From Ooceraea biroi (Eukaryota > Arthropoda > Insecta > Hymenoptera > Formicidae): DNA of 64,000 bases. The stretch is taken from the NCBI RefSeq assembly GCF_003672135.1, contig NC_039506.1:7068001-7132000 (forward strand), in the 5' to 3' direction. Below, piece by piece: positions 36,601-50,800 of this stretch. The notes under the pieces were generated by a model that worked only from the letters and a program-made list of their open reading frames with translations, did no database searches and was not told where the DNA came from. The translations under genes were made by a program, and so were the position numbers. Numbering within the stretch: position 1 is the first letter of the stretch; the number at the start of each line of letters is the position of its first letter.

Positions 36601-36755
36601 TAAAACCGAGAAAGGTTAGTGCCAATTTCTTCGATGGTTGCGGAAAAAATCATGGTGTCAAGATTTATTGAAATATCCGATATAACAATATATCATGATA
36701 CGGCGTATTGCGTTTCATTGAAAACGGTGTCCAGTCTTTTTCCGTTTGCTATGTG

Positions 36756-36763
<8 letters not shown>

Positions 36764-36818
<55 letters not shown>

Positions 36819-36830
36819 ACGCACACACAT
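36764..36830. repeat. (GT)n microsatellite with inverted CA end
   Basis: About 50 bases of uninterrupted GT are followed directly by GCGCACGCACACACA, so the tract can fold on itself. The 193-codon + frame (36619-37200) and the Thr-His frame on the - strand are translations of this repeat. Confidence 0.95.
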
Positions 36831-37199
36831 ATTGGAGAAGGATACTAAAGTAAACTCTTCGCGATTTATTTCAGGTAGAGCTAGGAGAGAGAGAAGCATA
36901 GAGAAAGTTCAAATAGTTGACCTCGCAATGGCAATCTGCAACATCTGGTTACTATGTAACTTACTGGATAGCCATGATATTGTAAATATGGATATCGCAA
37001 ACAATTACCTCATCCCCCTCCGTGATAAACGATACTTCTCTCGCGTACAGAACATTACGACCACTTGCACGCCCGCGCCAAGTACACTACTTTGTAAGTG
37101 CCTCCAACGTTTCACCCTATCTTATCAATACAATATTAATAATTGCAGAAGTTTATTGCGATTACGATTCCACAAGGGACACGGCGAGTCATGTGCATA

Positions 37200-40100
37200 A
37201 TCTCTGTTTAAAAAACTAAACTAAACTAACTTAATTAACAAAATAAAGATCATTACATTTATAGTCACATATCGTTTTCCAATTCAGTCGCAGGTTTCCC
37301 TGGATTTAACTACTTCCCGTTTCTCTTTTTTTTTAACGATCGCGATTTTGATCGGACCGAAACGGGATATATCTCACGCGTAATTCACATTTAGCGTCAA
37401 TAAAAGTTTCCGCTATACCGTCCTACAATTTCCTAATGCGGTAATAAGTCACTTAGAGATGTTTTTGCAAGAAGATAATAATAATACCTAAGACCTCGGA
37501 CGGTCCGAATGAAAAACGACTCACGAGAGAAACGCTAACGCTTGTATGAAACCGACATGAATAGCAAGTTTTTAACGATCGCTACGTTTAATGTGTTAAA
37601 CAGATCACCGAGCCTGTTTTATAAATGCGATAACACCAGCGATACGACGGCGGAAATTTGACATTTGCAATCCCGCTGTTTGCACCTCTTTTATGCTTTT
37701 CGTATCGCAGTATGAAATCGTATAACTGCGGCGATTATGCAACATATTTATGCATATTTATTGGAACATATTTCAACATTATAGTAGTTATGAATAACAA
37801 TAGCGATAAATTGTTCGATTTAGAACGTGCGTAAAGTGAAGGCAACTTATGTAATAAATACATATAAAAGTGAAAGATGTATGTACAAAATAATTAAAAT
37901 AATTAATTATAAATCTACACGGTGTTTATAAGTTGAGAACTGCGATATTAATGAACATATTGTAATATTACAGAGTGTTTTAATCTTCTCTGTCGTCGAT
38001 TCAATGTCGATAATCATTACTACGCGAACATCGAACATGATTTTTTGAAAACGTCGCTGCTTGATGAAGCGAAAATAGGAAATAATTGAATATTGAATTT
38101 TAACAATGTGATGTAATATTTTAATGACGTATCAATAACAACCAGAGTATTTTTGGATTATGATGTATCATTCCGGTCAGTTCATGTTACAAGCATACCT
38201 TTTTCCGATAAATTATGTACCGTGACATGCAGGTCGTGTGCATAAATAGATTCTTGCATTTTGTGATTATCGCGGCTGTCAATCTCACGCTGATAAAAAA
38301 TACATAAGCGATTATCATGACGAATCATCAAACAAATCGACAAATGTCTCTCTATCATGTCCAACTGAACGGTCGACTCTTCGGAAGGTACCATTGATTC
38401 GTTAGCCCTTCGCAATCAACACGGAACGACTTTTATAGACTTCCCACAAAAAGGCATGTCAATTTCATATCTCCGTTCCAATAGTTTCTCAAGTGTAATA
38501 TTTTTTCATTTAAAACACGAGATTTTTAGGCATATCAAACCCATTATGGGAAAGAGATCTACGTGCATTTGGGGCTTTTAAACAAAATATGCATTGTTAT
38601 GCGACAGTGTACATATCGTGGTTGGGAAAATATAAGGCTTTTATGCGTCGTATCACGTGCATGACGTGCATTATTCGATTGTCACGACGTCACAGGCGGC
38701 AAAATGTACTCGCGCCTTAACTTATGTAAAAGTATACCTTGCCCTACTTTGATAGATACGCGGTCGTGCCGTAATGATCTTCATTTTGTGCCTTATCGCG
38801 CGTCTGTTCACGATACACGAGGGAGTTGTTACAAAAATGACTCCATCCTGAAATTACGTCATCGTTACCGTCCGCCGCGACGCCGAGATCCGATTGTCCG
38901 TAATTTCCCGCGTAATTCAAGCCATTGCTTTATCGCGGTGCTTGTCAAACTCGTGGTGATTGTGTCTCTCCCCCCCCCCCTCCGACGCGATAACAAGAAC
39001 CGTTTCTTCCAAAGCGTCCCGACGAAACGCAACTCCCGCGAAGCGTATCCGGTCGTCGCCACGGAAGGGTAATTACACTCGGGAGGAATTTCTCATCCGC
39101 GTGGCTCGTTCTCCGAGAGGAGAGGGTTGCGCCAATTTATCTTTATGAGGTGCCGCGGATACGGCATCGAAGCGTCTTGTAAATTAGATCGCTGATACCT
39201 CCATCGTCGTCGTCATCCTCATGCTTTCCTCTTACTCTCGTTTTCAGCCGCTTGTCTGTTTGTCTCTCGTTTCATCGTGCCGTACGAATAATAACGAATC
39301 CAATGAAACGGAATCTCGGAGCGAGGCTACGTGCGCTCGCAGCCGCCGAGAGATATCCGCCGCCCGTGGAAAAATGCAGGGCGAAATCTCTTTACCTGCT
39401 GCTTTCCTTAGTATAGGGAGATTCCGCTCGGAAAATTGCGATCCCTCTTTCCGCGAGTAGGAAAGCCTCCCTCTCTCTTCCTTCCTTCTCATTTCCTTGC
39501 TCCTCTTACCGTGTATCGCGTATTACGCGCGTCGTATATGTGTACGTACGTCGTAGCGTATCGCACTCACGCCACACGCTTCTCGTACATTATCTTGCGC
39601 ATTCAAACAAGCATGTAAGTCACGAAAACCGCTGTGCACATACACGAGCACATACACGCATACTACTCTCTCTCTCTCTCTGTCTTTTATTTATATCGAA
39701 TTCGATTCGCTTGCGCGATTCCTTCCGCTGATCCGACGATGCGATAATAGATGCTCTCGAAGAAATGCGATGCAGGATGTTTTACTTTCAAGAATGGAAA
39801 ATAGACAAGGTTCAGTTTTCAGCATCAAGTTAATACAATTTTATATTCAAAGTTTCTTCGTAATGCATTGTTCCCCTTTATTGGATGATGTTCATTAGTA
39901 TAATGCATTACCGCAGTGAAGCATTAACTGCATAATGTTTGTGATTCTTTTGCTACGTATTAACAAATTTAGAGAACATTACATGATGGAATTAGCTCTT
40001 TTCCATATGAATATTGTTTCCATTATAGTATCTTCTCTAAGGCTTTTGAAAATAGACGAATCCGAAATGTACAATACATAAAGCCCGATGTAATCGCATG

Positions 40101-43100
40101 GATCCGCTTTGCCTGAACGGAAAAGCGCAATGTACAAATTGAGAATGCGATCTGCCTTTCGTCGTTCAGGGAAACGCGGAATTTTTATGACGCTTCTAGT
40201 ATAATAGTGCGAGCACGAGATCGAAAGAATTACGATGTAACACGAGGTTCCAATAGAACTCGCAGAAAATGAAATTGCAAAGCTCGTTTTTAACGTGACC
40301 GAACCAATACCTTCCTTGCGTTAAAGCGAAGTTGCTTCGTGACGCGCGATGTAAAATTTTCTCTGTTGTAATTGTCCACATGCACACGTATATAAAAGCA
40401 AAAAATTTATCACGATAGACGAAATGTTTTTATCACTTTCTTAAATAATTCGATAATACTGCCTGCAATGCTATATATATATACATATATTTTTAGATAT
40501 GACAGAAAAATAATAATATAAGAATGGAGAGACAAATATATCCGTAATTTTAAATTAAACTTTTGCACGTTAATTTTGACACTCTACTGAAAGAGGTGGA
40601 TTTAGATTCTCGTAAAAACTGAAGTGGTTAACTCTTGATTTCTCGCAGGAAAGCAGCAGGTGGTTCTTGAATGCTTGCGAGAAGAAAAAAAAGGCAGTAG
40701 ATAGTCTCGAATCTTTAGTGAGGAAATGGTAAATGGATTTGTTCTCTTTTTTGCGGAAAACTAGTGGGATTTGCGGAAGTAGTCGGATTTGAAGATTTAG
40801 CGGGAAGGGTGCAATGTGGATCTTAGAACTTTCGAAGGCTAAAGAGACTTAGATAGCGATCTTTAAGCTGCAAGTTGTAACGTGCAATATGATTCCGAAT
40901 TTGAATTTACATTCACAAAGGAGAGCCAAAATTGATTATTACGGTAAATCAGCAATTGTTTTGAAGACTGTGCTAAATGAGTGTCAAAAAAGTTTTAATT
41001 CACGGCGGAGAATCTTCGTATTCTTTCATATAAAGCGCACCACTTTATTTATCTTTTCTTTTATTTAAATGTAAATTCCTACATTTAAATGTATGTATTC
41101 CCACATTTCCAAGCATTTATGATACAATTAAGTACAATGGACACCGACTTTCGCCCATTGCTATTTTCTTTGTGCGACCCGTGCAACTTCCACCACGTTG
41201 TACGCCCCTTTGATGTGGCTTTTATTGCGCGGTGCATTACGCCTTCTCATAACGTGAAATTCACTGAGTGCTGGTTCTGCGGGTCCGAAATAGGTAATAA
41301 TCCCTTGATACCGGAGCACGTCGAGCCAGAAACTTCTACGACCAGCGTCTCATTGCCTCATTGGTCTCTTTAAAGCGGCACTCAACGGAACTCATCTTGG
41401 TATCAACGGCGCAAAGATATCTGCGCTAATGAGCAAAAAATGGCATGTTGCACACAGAGTGACCCGAACTGAGCGGACGTATCTTCGTTACATGGTTTAA
41501 TTAAGAGAACAGTAAATACTGACCTTATTTCTGAAATTATTTGACATATGTGAACTATAGCTCTCATATATACTCAACAGGTCGGTTATATCGTTTATTG
41601 TATTGTTTAATTACAGCATACATACGTATTGTACATATTGTAGAATAATTAGTATTTAATTATACTCGTCGAGTAACTTTACGACATAATAATTACCCTC
41701 ACAATAATGTTATCAATTCTCCTATACGTATTCAATAGCAATATTTTTCTAAATATAATATTGAGAACGACGTCTCGCCTTGCGCAAGGGCGCAAAAATT
41801 TAATCAAAAGATTCTCGGCTCGTCGCAGGGACATATCGAACGCGAACGAGTGCCATTTGTAACGCAAGCCGCGTGCAGCCAATCCGATAAACGTCGAAGA
41901 AGTCGAAGAAGTCGAAGAAGTCGAAGATCGATTTACATGCATTGGTAACCAGCTACGGTGCGAACGGTCGCGATCAGACTTTGTGAAGTTCACGCGAGCC
42001 ATGTAATAAGGTGAAGTCTTGAGCGGGACGGTCTGGCAAATTGAAGTTATCGGATAGCTCTTTTCTTTGGCCTTCGCCCCTCCGCGTAGCGCGATAACAA
42101 AGACAGATGGGACATATCCGGGACTCCGGCTGCATTTCACAATTTTTTAACTTCTCATTCGTTTGCCTTAACCTCATCTATCCGCCCCTCTCATCGCACT
42201 CCATTTACATCCACCACCGTAGCCACGTGTTGCCGCAAATTGGAGTTGCCAAAGTAATTTTTTTCTCGTTTCGTGCCGGCGCTGCAGAATAGCTTGTCGG
42301 CAAAAATGATTTAAAGCCAGCTTTCCCTTTTTCACCTTCATCAACGATCCCCGACTACGACCACATGTCTTCGTCGGATTAACAGGAGAACTTCATTTGT
42401 ACTCGTAGACCTGACGTGGATGTTAATTCGCTCTGGAAATGGTTATCCAAGACTGTTTCATCTCATTGATTTTCCAAAATTTTTATGTAATTCCTCTACA
42501 GTATTAATCATTATAATTTTAACAATTATTGTCACATTTTGATAATTATTACAAAAATTGCATAATAATGACATTGCATGTATCGGCAATTTTGTCTCAA
42601 GAAAACATCTATTTTTACTCGCAGGTAAAATAGTTTAGCTCTTTATACTTCTTATTGTCAAGATATCATTGCTTTATGGTAATGATGTAGTAATAACAAT
42701 TGTGATCTTAATTTTATTTTTAAGATTCTCGCTGGTAAAACAGTGAGATTCTCTCCGAATCCAAACCCTATTTCATGACTTCGTGCTTCAATACCAAGTG
42801 TCACGGATTTATTCGATTGAACGAGGGTATGAGAGGTATGAGTGAGTGCCGGCGCAAGTTGGACTACATGAAAGACGAGCGCGGTGACGTCCATAAAAGA
42901 ATTTCGAACTTCGACCGCACGAACGGGTTCGCCGACAAGTTTGATCATGCACACCCCTCCCTTCTTTCCTCCCGTGGAAAATTTCGAAGTTGGATCGATG
43001 ACGGCCGGATGGCGGGAGAGGCAAAGTTGCCGTGTGCAGAAATATGCGCGCAAAAAGTAGGCAAATGTTAACGTAGCCGGGGATAATCTTGTTAGAGTGG

Positions 43101-46100
43101 CGTGACGTGGCTCAGAGTTATCCGCTCCCTTTTTTTACGACGTCGACACGTCGACATGGTTGGAAGAAGAGAGAGAGAGAGAAAGAGAGGGGGAGGGACA
43201 CCGATATAACACGATATAACAATTTAATGTTGCACACATAGAGCAATAATTTTTGCGGATGGCGCATCCTTTATTAGAAAAGGATCGGTGCCGCGTCTAA
43301 TGTCGCGGATTCGCGTCTGCAACAGCGGCGGAAAGATCGAGATTTGAAACTTAATTGGGTCCCACGTGCTGCAAGCTTATTGTATTTAATACACGGCGGC
43401 GGTGGGACGGTGACGGCGACTGCGACGGGGAAGTTTGCAAGTTCTGACGCTGCATATTTGTGCTTGCTGCCCGCTTACGTGCACGCATCGCTCTTTTGCA
43501 TTATCCATGATCTATTTACGGAATGCTACATCTCATACGCGCCGCATTATATTTGCCATCGCTTTGCGCCACGCCGATAGCACTGATAAATTACGTTGCG
43601 AGAAAAGCGCCTCGAGCACTACCGCAGCTTCCAAGGGACAGTACAAGCTCTTCGGCGCGTGAGATGAAGAGAGAGAGAAAAAATTCATTAACGAAGCGCT
43701 CGCCCTATCTTCCTTTCTCATCACCATGACGCCGTTTAAAAACCCGACACTATTGTCCCTCATTTCTGTCTCTTCTGACCGATCGCTGCCTTTTCTTTTA
43801 TTTCTCTCAGCCAATGAAGAGTAACAGAGCGGCATTCACAGCCCTTCGCGTTCGATGAGTCGAGGAACTTTCGGATTCGCACTCTGCGCGTTCCCGTGCG
43901 CGTTAACGCGATAAAATTGCGCCGTGTCGAATCCCTTTTACGGAGAAGCGTCCGCGAACGTTAAATCCTTAACTCTTTGCGCTCCAAGTGTCAATTAGGT
44001 TGGCGCTGAAAGCACTCAGTCTTGAAGCTGGTTGGTCCAGCGGTCGGTCCTCCTCTTTTCCTCCTCCCTCCCCGCTTCTCGTATATATTTTATCTATCCG
44101 AGCGAAGCTCGTCACTTTTATTGAGACATCTTCCGCGGCTATCGCGTGCAATAATCAATTTATGCAAGTAATACGCTGTAATAGCGCGCGGAGATCGTTA
44201 TTGGAACATTGTATTCACTGATGGTAATACACGGTAATGCAAATGTTCATTTTCGTCGCAATCTCGGCTATTAATTCCTCCCCCGTGCGAGGATTATCGC
44301 GAACAATGCGAAATGACTTTTATGAATCTCATAAAACGCAACGTATAACGCTGTTTACGTATTGTTCAACAAGCATTTCAGCAATATTACCGGAAAGATA
44401 TTCAATCGTGAGCAAATCCAACGTCAGAGACGTTACCGCGATCGAGTTATCGCGGCGTATCGTGACGTCACATGGGAAATCATTGGGTGCGCAAGACTTT
44501 AATACCAATTACCTTAAATGCACGCGATCGTTCTTCAATAATCGAGTTTCGGCGACTCGGCGCATACGTAGGTATACCGTATCGAATTTGAAGCCGTAAC
44601 TCGACCTGTTTGCGGCGCCGCATTGTTCGCGAAAAATCGGAAATTCCTCGGGCGAGCATCGCCGGGGTTTATCCGGTACAGAATGCGTGTTCGATAAAAT
44701 TTCATATCCAGCCATGCGCCGCCGGTTTTCGTAGTCGTTTGTATTGGGCTGTCTTCCCGCGTCGAACCTGACGATACACACAGTCCGTCCGGGAGAATCT
44801 TCCGCTCATGAAACATTTATAATGCGGCGAATACGAGAAGCGAAGAAGGAGTCCCGATTCCTGCACGCCGAGATCAACACCGTCGATTTCGGGACGTTGC
44901 GAGCGGGATGTAAATCGCGTCAGGCGCGTCCCGATATTGATAGCTTGAAAAATAGGACCGCTCGACGTCCTCGCCGGCCAGTCGCAGTAGCCAAGTATCG
45001 AATTTTGAGCTTGGCGTACGATCGGTCTCGGATAAACGACTGTGAGACAAAATGTCGGTCGACCGCGCGTCACACGTGATATCGACAAGAATATCTGCTG
45101 GCAATAACGTACAACGCGGCGAACGATGCCGGGAATATGATTCCAATAAAAATTATTAACGCAATTTTGATCTCGCGCTGTAGGTATATTTCCGGTGTAA
45201 CGAACCTAACGAACATTGATTCAATTATTTATACCTGCAACACCGGCAATCTTCCTCTCTGTTGCGATTGATGAAATAATTATTGCACATGTTGCAATCA
45301 GATCACCGGGTAGACAATAATAAAATATTTGTCACAGCAAAAATTTGAGTTTAATCAGCTTCCGGTCGCATGTAGTTATAGAATATCGCTCATCAACTTT
45401 CTGTGCGTGTACAAATTCAGTTTTTCTTAATTACATTTACATTATGCCACTTATCATCATCGATAGATTTTACGCGGAAAATATTCCCGCAAAACTCGCT
45501 CCGCAACCAAGCTGAATATCTTTCCACTCGATTATCCGTTTCCTGATCATAAAACTTCAAGTACAAATTTACCGTGGCAATTTAATATTTATCATAATCA
45601 CGCAGCCAATTAATCTGCGCGCGCGCGCGACTCGAGTGCACGACTCGTGACGTCTCCTCGGCGCTCGCCAGCTTGGCGGAGTGGCACCGAGTCGAGGATG
45701 TCGGTGCTGTCGGCGGTGTATTGTCGGCGGCTACGTGTCGCGCGGGAGAGGCAAAATTCACTCGGGCGGATTAATTAATTTGCATTAGTCGTGTGGTCGG
45801 ATGAAAGTACAGATTTCGCAGCAGTTTGCGACGTCGCGCAATTTTAGGTGCACAAGTCATCCTCCGATTCCCGGAGGGGATGGCGATAAATTGGAATCCC
45901 CGCGCGCACGTGCGCGACAGGTTCTGCGATCGGCCAGTAAAAATCCACGTCATCTCGCACGTCTTTTATCGCGCGTTCATATACGAAGAACTTATTACTA
46001 CTCCCATGGCAGAAATATTGATCCCCTTCTCCGTCTCCACTCCCGTCCGTCCTGCTACAAGCGAGAACTGGCATTATTCGTATCAGCCGTATCGCAGCGG

Positions 46101-46730
46101 AGCGAATTGAGTTCGCCCAATATACCATCCGCGCGGGCGATTTTTCGAGCGCGAGTATCGTCATCAAACATCCGCGTTGAATGGAAATCAAACGCGCTTT
46201 CTCTCCCCCATCCGTCTCCCCTGAAATCGCGCTGTAACCATTAACTTTTGTTACTTCGCACTCGTACAGTTTCAGGCGTGCAAACGCGGGCGTTTTCGCG
46301 CCGCCGTCGAGCGAATTTCGATAAACACGAACGATATTTCATGGGACGGGACGTAAATGAGTAGTCGCGGTCGTCACACGCGATGGCGATTTTAACTGAT
46401 CGCGCTTACCGACTTATCGTTTTATTATCGCCACGATGCCCTCAATTAATTTCCAACGCGCGCACAATGAAAGAGATAATTCGAATAATAACTGTATAAT
46501 TAAGTGATGCATTGAAAAGGATTCACTTCAATTCAGCGCGCAACACGCGCATCTACTAAGATCCTGATTTTCGTGGTAACTGAAAAAGTAAATCGTTACG
46601 AAAAATAATTCGTCACCGCGATAAAGTTTGGCGAACAATCGGAACGTTCCTGCAACTAAGTGTTCATGAGTAAAGCGAGACGATCATCGCGAGGCGCACA
46701 GGATCCTTCATCAAATATGCAACTGCACTT
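37200..46730. other. Gene-poor stretch with CpG-rich patches
   Basis: CpG-rich patches lie at 38.7-39.7, 41.8-42.3, 42.7-44.1 and 44.3-46.3 kb, between AT-rich DNA. They contain many overlapping frames (up to about 150 codons) on both strands without splice sites or motifs I can name. A C11 run is at 38970-38980. This looks like regulatory or intronic sequence. Confidence 0.4.
41893..41928. repeat. 9-base tandem repeat (GTCGAAGAA) x4
   Basis: Four nearly exact tandem copies, the last ending in GAT. On the - strand they read as Ser-Thr-Ser repeats inside an unsupported frame. Confidence 0.9.
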
Positions 46731-46736
46731 TAATTA

Positions 46737-47197
46737 CTATCGCGATCTGCATCGGCCCCAGCCGCTCACGGTGCGCTGTGTGTGATCCGCACTACCTGAT
46801 TTCTTTCTCTCATAGATCACCGTCGGAGATATTTCATTAGTATGTTTTAAACACTTCTGACCTACATCACTACGGGCTTGATATGCTAAGCTGCCACCTG
46901 CGCCATGACTCTCCATAAATCTTCGGCGTACAAGCAGCCGAGACAAACTACGTCAGCTTCCATGCTGCGCCGAAGATCTCCAGCCATCTTGGCAGCCGAA
47001 TTCAAACATTCAAAGGGTGAATTACGCGGCTAAGTCTCGGGATCTCTTGAAGCGACAAGCCGCAATTTAACCGGCGCATCGATCGGTCTGCCGTTTATCA
47101 AACACGTACTCCATTCTACGCGACCGTCTTTACTCAGTTTGCCGTATAGCACGAAGACGGATAGAACCGTTTTGCAAGATCGCACGCCATTATCCAT
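46737..47197 (-). pseudogene. Protein-coding fossil with in-frame stop
   Basis: On the - strand an ATG at 47197 opens 55 codons of very protein-like text (CKTVLSVFVLYGKL, GRVEWSTCLINGRPIDAPV). It stops at a single TAG (47030-47032). The same register then continues for 47 codons (SAAKMAGDLRRSMEADVV, LYAEDLWRVMAQ) to a second TAG at 46886-46888. A neighbouring register continues with similar quality (QARSDVGQKCLKHTNEI) to about 46737. One stop plus an apparent frame shift suggests a decayed intronless gene, retrocopy or captured foreign gene. I do not recognise the family. No acceptor was found upstream of the ATG. TAG is not a selenocysteine codon, so recoding is less likely than decay. Confidence 0.5.
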
Positions 47198-47289
47198 TAT
47201 ACATTATGTACTTCGTATACTTTTACCTCTGTAAGAAGCCACGTCTCGGAAATTGAACGAGACGGATCAATTTTAGAATATTTCGCATC

Positions 47290-47325
47290 GAGAGGAAGAG
47301 CGAGAGGGAGAGCGAGAGCGAGAGC

Positions 47326-47361
<36 letters not shown>

Positions 47362-47362
47362 A
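47290..47362. repeat. (GA)n microsatellite
   Basis: A GA tract with GAGAGC interruptions, about 73 bases. The Ser-Leu frame on the - strand is a translation of it. Confidence 0.95.
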
Positions 47363-47793
47363 ATACGCAACGCAGTCGTCGCGATTCGTTTTTCAGCGCC
47401 TCTGACGTCATTTTAGTTTGGCTCGCGTCGACACATTAATTTTCGCTAAGTAAGTACAAAGTTCCAGAGACCGCGCCATCGAATTTCCAAGTAATCGCTT
47501 AAGTTATTAAAGAGTAAACAAATATTTTCTATTTGACATTAATCTCTCTCTCTTTCTCTTCCTGGAGAATTGATTATTACAACGCGTACAATTTAGATCG
47601 TGAAATAATTAGCCACTTAAAATATATAATTTGCGTCCTTATCTGATAAACGTGCATTGTGTTAAAGTGGATGAAGAAAATCGCGTTCACCGCGTCCAAT
47701 TCCAAAGTTTTCTTATTTGCATTCGCATGCAAAATCTTAAAGAGTTCACAACAGGAGCGCACAGACATGACGCGAGATATTCCGTTCTTGCCT

Positions 47794-47818
47794 TTCTCTC
47801 TCTCTCTCTCTCTCTCTC
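47794..47818. repeat. (CT)n microsatellite
   Basis: A short CT tract of about 25 bases in non-coding DNA. Confidence 0.9.
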
Positions 47819-47829
47819 CATTTCTCTGT

Positions 47830-50800
47830 CTTCACATCTAGTTTCAGACTCCGCTGTCTTTCAACGAGCAAATGTTGGCCCGAGCATCCAGGTCACTACT
47901 TGTCCATTTATTTCGGAGACGGATAAGCAACAGCGCCAGAATACATACCTTCTCCAACGTATTCTCGGATCCGGCTATTCAGATTAACGGTTCGCGTAGA
48001 ATTCGGACACAAGCTAGATAAATAACTAGATCGTGACGCGTGCCTGCACGTGTGCTGAAAACGTTGCTAACTTAGTGGACGTCGATCTTGTCGTCGACAG
48101 AATTTAGTAGTTAATACCGTGCAAATGCATTTTCGCATTCCTTCTGGAACCTTAAATCATGCGGCCGTGATCTTTACGAGTGCTGACAAAGAGGCAGCTT
48201 CTCATTGAAATGTCCGTGATTATACAACGCTTTAAAAGATTATCTTTTTGAAAAAGACTTTTTCTATTCATAATGCTATCAGTGACCAGTATATTCTTTA
48301 TTTAAATACAAAACTATTTAAACAATCATTTAAATACGAAATAATAAAAGTAATATCTTTTTTCAACTATTATCAGTCATAGTTTTTATTGGTTAATGCA
48401 AACGTAACATTCTTTCCGATCAATAGTTTGAAAAAATGCGCTATAGATTTGAAATTATTCATTTTAGATCCAATATGATAAACTGGAACGATTCCCAGTC
48501 CCAGCAGATATCATTAGCCAGTACCCTCGAGCCCCGGGCTTGTTGACGACTCGGTTAACTTTGGATTCAGATCCACAGTGATTTCAGCTTCTTCCGATTG
48601 CGCGTCTTCTTCAAAATATAACTCACTCTTCGCATTCTTCGTAAAATCTCTGTACTACGCAGCCCTACATACGAGTATTCAATCCCGCAGAGAGATGCCC
48701 GCTGTTTTAAACTCTCTATGATGTTTGCTTGCATCAAACATATCATTAGCTTCGGTTTCACCTATTTGACTAATTTACAGACATTAAAGAGACCGCAGGG
48801 AGACGACTGCTAATTGCGAGATTTAGTTCAGATACATAACATAAACTCTTCCTCCGTAATGCTATACATGGGATTACTATATAAGTATCCGCGACAATTT
48901 TGTTACGTGATCAATTTTGAGGATAATGAATTAAGTCTTTAATATTTTAGTGGGATTTTTACGCGACACGAGATACACGCTCCTTATGGTCCGCGTACAT
49001 TAATATTAAGATTAGTGGAAAGATGACTATCTTTAAGCACTTAGCACGATCAATATACGCGCCGCCAACCGGACCTTGTATATTCCCAGCAGCGGCTCCT
49101 CGAAAGTAAATAACCAGAATACACGGGAGATTTACCTAGTGGCATGCGATTAAATTCATAACTTCTAACGAGCACGGCGAGAAAGAAGGATTGTACGAAA
49201 ACATCTACAAAACGTCATAATTCGTGCGCCAGCAACAAAACTTACGCAAAGATACATAAAGCGGGCCAACTGTAGTAATGTTTTTCAATCATACAAAATA
49301 GAACGCATCTGGGAACTACGATTTTGTAACAAACTCTTGCCACACTTCGATATCTCGAATTCTGTGATTTCGTCAGAAAAATGATAAACCATAAGAGATT
49401 TAACTATTCCATTTATTTGTTAATATATCTGCGTATACATATGTATATATACTTAAGTAGGCAATTCTCGTACATTCTTTTTTCATTTCAGCTCGTGCTA
49501 TTACAATGACAATTCGAAATGCAAATGCCGTTTCCAGCGCTAAGGGATATCAAAAGAACTAATTTCAAATTCACGGTAATAAAGTATGCGACGATTTAAT
49601 GAAACGCACCGGTGTAATAAAACAGTAGTTTCCCGGAAATTATGATCATCTAAAATTCACTTGTGTGACTTCTTCCATTTTAACCGCCTGGCCTTAACTG
49701 TGCTCACAAAGCGTTCTTATTCTTAAGTACATCTCACCACTAATAGCAACATTTTATCGGCTTGAGCAAACACTTAAATTTAATGAAAATTTAACTGAAC
49801 GCGCTTGACTCAATTTAATTAAAATATAAACAATGTCTAGCGGATTCACTTGTGTTACCGCGATTAAGTGAATTTCCAAGGTAGCTACAAGAATATTCAA
49901 AGTTGCATATGAAACATTCATGAAAAAATGCAATCCAGTTTTCCCTAGAATGAGAAATCTATCTCATAATAGAACCAAAGAATCCGCGAGTAAAAGAAAT
50001 CCAAAGAGAGCACCATTGTTGTATTATGTATTATGTATTAAATATTTCGGATAAAACTATATTTGTCAGACTGCGCGAGCGAGCAGTTGGGAAACTGCGA
50101 GAGAAAAAGAACACTCGTAAACGAGCAATGTCTTTTAAATTTTATATTGAAAATAATTGATTCAGTGGCGCGAAGTTCCCCGTCTTGATTGCTTTGTACT
50201 TTTAACAAATGGCCGGCTATTATAGTTGAGATACCCTGTAGGCCATTTAAAACGAGATTCTATGTCTCGATTGCGCCGCTTGTATCAATTTACTTCTACT
50301 TCTTGCGGCTAAATGAGAAAATTCGTCGCACGCGGACAGACAGAAGGCTACCTCGATTGCTTTTCTAATTTTCATTTCTGAACAGCTGTGTCGTAAACAA
50401 AATTGATTATCGGCTAAGTTGAGCAACCGATCGATTGCACATTATGCATCCTTTACTTTTCAGTCTCAGCGTACTAAGACGAGGGTAAAATATTTCTGAT
50501 AAATTATTTTGCCAAAATAACACCGACATAAAGAGCTCAATAAATGAAATTTATCTCCTTCATATCGCTTGGGTCTGCAATTTTTCTCATATAGTAGATA
50601 CTCTTATGTAATAACGGTTTTCGTGCTCTAAGTATATTATACATTATACGAAAAAATCTTTCTAAGCCATTACACAACTGACCTAGTTAATCTAACCATA
50701 GTATTATGTAAATCAAGATTTAATACACTTTTCCTATGTTGCTACAATTTCACGAATATTAATTTACATGCGGCAAAGGCCGCATCGGAGAAGACAGCTC

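Noticed and set aside
36619..37200. 193-codon + strand ORF
   Set aside because: Its core is the translated GT microsatellite (Cys-Val repeats), and the flanks are AT-rich chance sequence.
47030..47032. Selenocysteine recoding at the split ORF
   Set aside because: The codon is TAG, not TGA, so selenocysteine does not apply. Decay is simpler, and stop readthrough remains untested.
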